This document shows positions 14,115 through 16,920 of a stretch of 16,920 bases of DNA, one piece after another. The notes beneath the pieces were generated by a model. It saw only the letters and a list, made by a program, of their open reading frames with translations, did not search any database and was not told where the DNA came from. Within the stretch, counting starts at the first letter, position 1, and the number at the start of each line of letters is the position of its first letter. Source of the stretch: an uncultured Sphingobium sp. (GTDB lineage Bacteria; Pseudomonadota; Alphaproteobacteria; Sphingomonadales; Sphingomonadaceae). Made by a program: the position numbers and the translations under genes. The stretch lies in NCBI GenBank assembly GCA_946479185.1, contig CAMLFF010000035.1, forward strand, positions 1 through 16,920, in the 5' to 3' direction.

Positions 14115-15374
14115 ATGACGCAGTTTCGCAGCAAGGCTCGGCATTTATCACAGGCCATCGCCGTGGCACTGCTCTCGACGGCAGCTCTCGCGGCCGATGT
14201 GCCGGAATTTGGCGTTCCGGCAGAGCTTCCAGGGCCAGGGCCTTATGTCGAGCGCAGTGCTGAGCAGCCCGCGATCAAGGTGGAGATCGTCGCCAGGGGC
14301 CTTGAGCATCTTTACAGCCTCGCCTTTCTGCCCAACGGCGATGCGCTGATCGTGGAGCGCGGCCAGCGGCTTCGTCTGCTCCGGCAGGCGACCGGGTCAA
14401 AGCCCGCGCTGGAGGCGCAGCTAATCGCCAATGTGCCAGATTACAGCAAGGCGGAGCATCTCAAGCCTATCGACGTGCTCGGCATTCAGGATGTGCAGCC
14501 AGACCCGGATTTTGCATCCAACAAGCTCATCTATTTCACGTTCAATCGCCCTGTCGGCTATGATGCCAAGGCAGAGCGCATCACCGCGACGACGGTGCTG
14601 GCGCGGGCGCGACTGGATGGCTTGCGCCTTGTGGATGTGAAGGATCTGCTGGTCGGTGAGGCGATGGTCGGCACCGGCGGCTCGCGCATTTTGATCGACC
14701 CCAAGCGCCAGCTTTTCGTCGCGGTCGGCGCTTTGAGCGAAGGCGATATCCAGTCCGCCCAACGGACGGACAATATCTATGGCAAGGTGATGCGGATCGG
14801 CATCGACGGCAGCATTCCGGCGGACAATCCCTTCGTTAAGACCCAGGGCGCGCGGCCTGAAATCTGGACCTATGGCCATCGCGATCCGCTGGGTCTGGCG
14901 ATTGATCCACGCACGGGCCGCCTTGTTGCGTCCGAACATGGCCCGCAGGGCGGCGACGAACTGAATGAACTGCTTCCCGGCCGCAATTATGGCTGGCCCA
15001 ACTCAACCTACGGCACTGAATATGCGGGCTCTCGTCTGCCGATTGGCCCGGTTGCCGCTGGAACGGAAGGACCGGCGCTGATCTGGTCACCCGCAATCGC
15101 GCCCAATGGCATCGCCTTCTACACGGGCACGACCATGCCCGGCTGGACCAATAATCTGTTCGTCGCCAGCGCTCGGCGCGGGCAAATCAACGGCACGGGC
15201 GCGCTGATCCGTCTGGTCCTGAACGAGCGGCTGGAGGAGCAGCGCCAGGAAGTTTTGCTGGGTGGGCTGCACCAGCGCTTCAAGGATGTGCGGCAGGGGC
15301 CGGATGGGCGGCTCTATGCCGTGACGGATGAGCCGGACTCCATCGTCGTGCGGATCAGCCCCCAACAGCCCTGA
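14115..15374 (+). CDS. Glucose/sorbosone dehydrogenase-fold protein, exported; catalytic His apparently missing
   Basis: This 419-residue protein has a Sec signal peptide (hydrophobic core AIAVALLSTAALA, cut near residue 26-27) and a six-bladed propeller of the GSDH family (soluble PQQ sugar dehydrogenases such as E. coli YliI). Family blocks are LAFLPNGDALIVERGQRLRL, IWTYGHRDPLGLAIDP, SEHGPQGGDELNELLPGRNY with GWP following, and IAPNGIAFYTG. The motif before the second blade, normally H-F-G-G/S-R with the catalytic base, reads G-T-G-G-S-R here (T187 in place of His), and the usual G-D-R reads G-A-L. The start is ATG 14115 with AGGAG 7 bases ahead; the frame itself is open from 14001. It follows the PepSY gene by 107 bases. 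It may be a periplasmic PQQ enzyme with altered chemistry or a non-catalytic binding protein. No cytochrome c motif is present. Confidence 0.82.
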   Translation: MTQFRSKARHLSQAIAVALLSTAALAADVPEFGVPAELPGPGPYVERSAEQPAIKVEIVARGLEHLYSLAFLPNGDALIVERGQRLRLLRQATGSKPALEAQLIANVPDYSKAEHLKPIDVLGIQDVQPDPDFASNKLIYFTFNRPVGYDAKAERITATTVLARARLDGLRLVDVKDLLVGEAMVGTGGSRILIDPKRQLFVAVGALSEGDIQSAQRTDNIYGKVMRIGIDGSIPADNPFVKTQGARPEIWTYGHRDPLGLAIDPRTGRLVASEHGPQGGDELNELLPGRNYGWPNSTYGTEYAGSRLPIGPVAAGTEGPALIWSPAIAPNGIAFYTGTTMPGWTNNLFVASARRGQINGTGALIRLVLNERLEEQRQEVLLGGLHQRFKDVRQGPDGRLYAVTDEPDSIVVRISPQQP

Positions 15375-15418
15375 GCTGGGCTTGAAATCCCTCGCTCTGA
15401 CAGTCGCAAACGGAAAAA

Positions 15419-15448
15419 GGCGCGATCCGGAAAGCTCCGGATCGCGCC
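15419..15448. terminator. Bidirectional hairpin terminator
   Basis: A perfect 12-base-pair stem, GGCGCGATCCGG (15419-15430) and CCGGATCGCGCC (15437-15448), with loop AAAGCT, lies between the convergent sorbosone-dehydrogenase-like and NTF2-like genes. On the minus strand it is followed directly by TTTTT, making a good intrinsic terminator for the NTF2-like gene; on the plus strand it is followed by CTTAT and is weaker. Confidence 0.85.
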
Positions 15449-15473
15449 CTTATGGAACCAACGTGTCGCTCTC

Positions 15474-16034
15474 TCAGGAAGCCGAGCGCGAGGCGTCATC
15501 GATGATGAAGCGCCAGCCGCCATCGGCCTGCTTGCGGATCACCTCAATGCCACCCCCGGTCATTTCCTGCCGCACACCGTCGGCATTGGAGAAGGTCATG
15601 CGCCAATGGTTGGTCGTGAGCACAATATCGTGATAGATCACATGCTTGCGGTTGCCGAGAATGATCTGCGGCTTGAGGGAGAACAGCCCTTCAAAATCGG
15701 CGCGCACTTGCGCTTTGCCATGCAGGAGCTTCTTGTCGGAGTTCACATAGGTGACATCTTCGACATAGAGATCGACCAGGCCTTCCAGATCGCCGCTGTT
15801 CAGCCGCTCCTGCCAGGCATCGTAAAATTTATCGAGATCGGTGACGGGCGCAATGCGCCGCGCGCTGGCTGGCGTCGCGGCCTTCGCAATGCCGCTGCAG
15901 CTGGCGACTAGCGCGCCTGCGGCCATCACGCGCAAAAAGTTCGCACGGGTCAGGCTGGAGAGCGTCGTGTCGAGCGGCATGGACCTGTCGTCCGGCGTCG
16001 TCGCTTGCCAGGCCTTGCGAATGGATCCGATCAC
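15474..16034 (-). CDS. Exported NTF2/SnoaL-like protein
   Basis: This is a 186-residue protein. Residues about 65-186 form one NTF2-like (SnoaL/DUF4440-type) cone domain: DLDKFYDAWQERLNSGDLEG, LYVEDVTYVNSDKKLLHGKA, and a final strand GGWRFIIDDAS. Such domains are small-molecule binding pockets or enzymes, and no catalytic set can be assigned. Residues about 29-53 look like an export signal: LTRANFLRVMAAGALVASC resembles a Tat signal with the second Arg replaced by Ala. Cleavage could occur after AKA (52) by signal peptidase I or at C46 as a lipoprotein (VASC). The GTG at 16034 is chosen because AAGGAG lies 6-7 bases ahead; an internal ATG at 15980 would keep the signal but lacks a good ribosome binding site. 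It is convergent to the sorbosone-dehydrogenase-like gene and divergent from the second PepSY gene. Confidence 0.75.
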   Translation of the reverse strand: MIGSIRKAWQATTPDDRSMPLDTTLSSLTRANFLRVMAAGALVASCSGIAKAATPASARRIAPVTDLDKFYDAWQERLNSGDLEGLVDLYVEDVTYVNSDKKLLHGKAQVRADFEGLFSLKPQIILGNRKHVIYHDIVLTTNHWRMTFSNADGVRQEMTGGGIEVIRKQADGGWRFIIDDASRSAS

Positions 16035-16450
16035 ATCTTGCTCCTTGTAACGGTCAGCACTTTTAGCTGGCGCAGATAATGTGAACCTGCGTGCCGCATG
16101 TCTATTTCATCTTCGGCCTAAATCACCATCCTTTCGGCCTCGGGCGGCATCATGCGGATTGTCGGCGCAAAAGCCCGTGGGCCGGGCAGTCCGGCCGGTG
16201 AAACTGATCCTCTGGCAGGGTCATTCGGCCTCGTGATGTGAACCGATGGCCGAAATTGCAAGCTATGTGAGCGGGCGGGTAATTCTGTCTTTTCACATCG
16301 CTGTCAATTTAAGCTGAAAGCAAATCAGGGGAACGGCAGCGCCGTCATAACCCTGCGTTCGATACGAAAAGCCATCGCAGAGGGATGGGAAGGGCGAAAA
16401 CGCCTCCTTCGATGATGTTGCCTGATCTGTCTACCAAAGGGAGCTAGTGT
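16035..16450. other. Intergenic region with repeated short motifs between divergent genes
   Basis: These 416 bases have no credible gene; the longest frames are shadows with no family pattern. TTCGGCC occurs four times: direct at 16112, 16133 and 16224, and inverted at 16248-16254. ATGTGAACC occurs twice (16079-16087 and 16236-16244), and its core ATGTGAA again inverted at 16292-16298. A GGCCGG/CCGGCC hairpin lies at 16180-16196. The region must hold the promoters of both the NTF2-like gene and the PepSY gene; the repeats could be regulator sites. TTGCAA (16256-16261) and TAATTC (16280-16285) are a weak plus-strand promoter guess. No riboswitch that I know fits. Confidence 0.4.
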
Positions 16451-16920
16451 TTGAGCGGTCCGACGCAACTTCGACTGATGGCTGTAAAGCTGCATCGCTA
16501 TGTCGGCCTTGCGCTCGCTTTCTTCCTTGTCGTCATTGCAGGCACGGGCAGCATAATCGCTTATTATGACGATCTCGAGCGCGCGATGAACAGCCGCATG
16601 CGCGTGGTCACGCCGCAGATGCAAGGCTGGACGGTCCATGACGCGCTGCGCATCCGCGAACAGCTGGAAAAGCAGGATCCCCGCTCCCACGTCTTCTCGC
16701 TCCAGTTCCCGCAAAAGCCCGACGAGACTTTGTTTTCCCGCGTCATGCCCGCCATCGATCCTCGCACGGGCGAAGCGATGCCGATCGATTATGATCAGGT
16801 CTTCGCCAATCCCTATACAGGCGAGCGGCTCGGCCAGCGCGTGATTGGCGCGGCGACATTGGCGCCTTCTGGCCTGCCATCCTTCCTGTACTATTTGCAC
16901 TATGCGCTCATCTTTCCGCT
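16451..16920 (+). CDS. PepSY-associated TM family protein, N-terminal part (runs off the right edge)
   Basis: The first 156 codons of a second PepSY-type inner-membrane protein are visible. After a short cytoplasmic start (MSGPTQLRLMAVK), LHRYVGLALAFFLVVIAGTG forms transmembrane helix 1 with the family's conserved His; a periplasmic segment follows (VTPQMQGWTVHDALRIREQL, then PAIDPRTGEA and ANPYTGERLG, typical PepSY pieces), and LPSFLYYLHYALIFP begins the next helix region. TTG 16451 is chosen as start because GGGAG lies 7 bases ahead and a stop is in frame at 16445; ATG 16478 is possible but lacks a ribosome binding site. It does not look like a close copy of the PepSY protein at 12565-14007. 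Iron or siderophore reduction is the likely role, and a receptor gene may lie beyond the edge. Confidence 0.82.
   Translation, partial: MSGPTQLRLMAVKLHRYVGLALAFFLVVIAGTGSIIAYYDDLERAMNSRMRVVTPQMQGWTVHDALRIREQLEKQDPRSHVFSLQFPQKPDETLFSRVMPAIDPRTGEAMPIDYDQVFANPYTGERLGQRVIGAATLAPSGLPSFLYYLHYALIFP

Noticed and set aside
16140..16450. Possible cobalamin or thiamine riboswitch upstream of the second PepSY gene
   Set aside because: The GC-rich hairpin and purine runs were compared with what I remember of the B12-box and TPP core motifs, and the conserved core bases are absent.
16325..16900. 191-codon minus-strand frame at the right end
   Set aside because: It is the shadow of the plus-strand PepSY gene and its leader, with Arg/His-rich composition and no domain.
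1..16920. CRISPR arrays, tRNA or rRNA genes, complete insertion sequences
   Set aside because: I saw no regularly spaced repeats, no tRNA-like cloverleaf or rRNA sequence, and no transposase with terminal inverted repeats.

Overview
The window looks like a chromosomal accessory region of an alphaproteobacterium, most probably a sphingomonad (Sphingobium, Novosphingobium or Sphingomonas type). The reasons are the high-GC coding style, the Shine-Dalgarno-led genes with several TTG and GTG starts, a TonB-dependent receptor followed by a PepSY membrane protein, and a membrane-tethered winged-helix regulator of a kind I associate with that group. This placement is an inference from style and gene content, not from a marker gene.

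Layout. Positions 1-1231 (minus strand) carry the 5' part of a MATE efflux transporter and a cytochrome b561. Positions 1232-1814 are a mostly non-coding, partly AT-rich gap with one doubtful small ORF. Positions 1815-10175 form an aromatic-acid catabolic block. It starts with a membrane-anchored regulator, then a plus-strand operon of a bifunctional salicylyl-CoA 5-hydroxylase/oxidoreductase, a MarR regulator and a hotdog thioesterase. A strong hairpin terminator separates these from a convergent minus-strand pair, gentisate 1,2-dioxygenase and a fumarylacetoacetate-hydrolase-fold enzyme. Divergent from the dioxygenase is a plus-strand pair, a nitrilase and a flavin reductase. Positions 10373-15374 hold a siderophore-type TonB receptor, a PepSY membrane protein and a glucose/sorbosone-dehydrogenase-fold protein. 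A convergent exported NTF2/SnoaL-like protein and a second, truncated PepSY protein end the window.

How the genes may work together. The sequence supports a CoA-thioester route: salicylyl-CoA (or a close 2-substituted benzoyl-CoA) is hydroxylated at C5, the thioesterase releases gentisate, the dioxygenase opens the ring to maleylpyruvate, and the FAH-family enzyme hydrolyses that product. No CoA ligase and no maleylpyruvate isomerase lie in the window. A nitrilase divergent from the dioxygenase suggests that an aromatic nitrile could feed the pathway; that is a hypothesis.

The most interesting regulatory signal is a pair of related imperfect palindromes, one just upstream of the hydroxylase and one between the dioxygenase and the nitrilase. 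They agree at 15 of 22 positions, and each covers a predicted -10 element. They would tie the separate transcription units into one regulon, plausibly under the MarR protein encoded in the first operon. The receptor/PepSY block looks like siderophore-iron uptake and reduction; its sorbosone-dehydrogenase-like member appears to lack the usual catalytic histidine.
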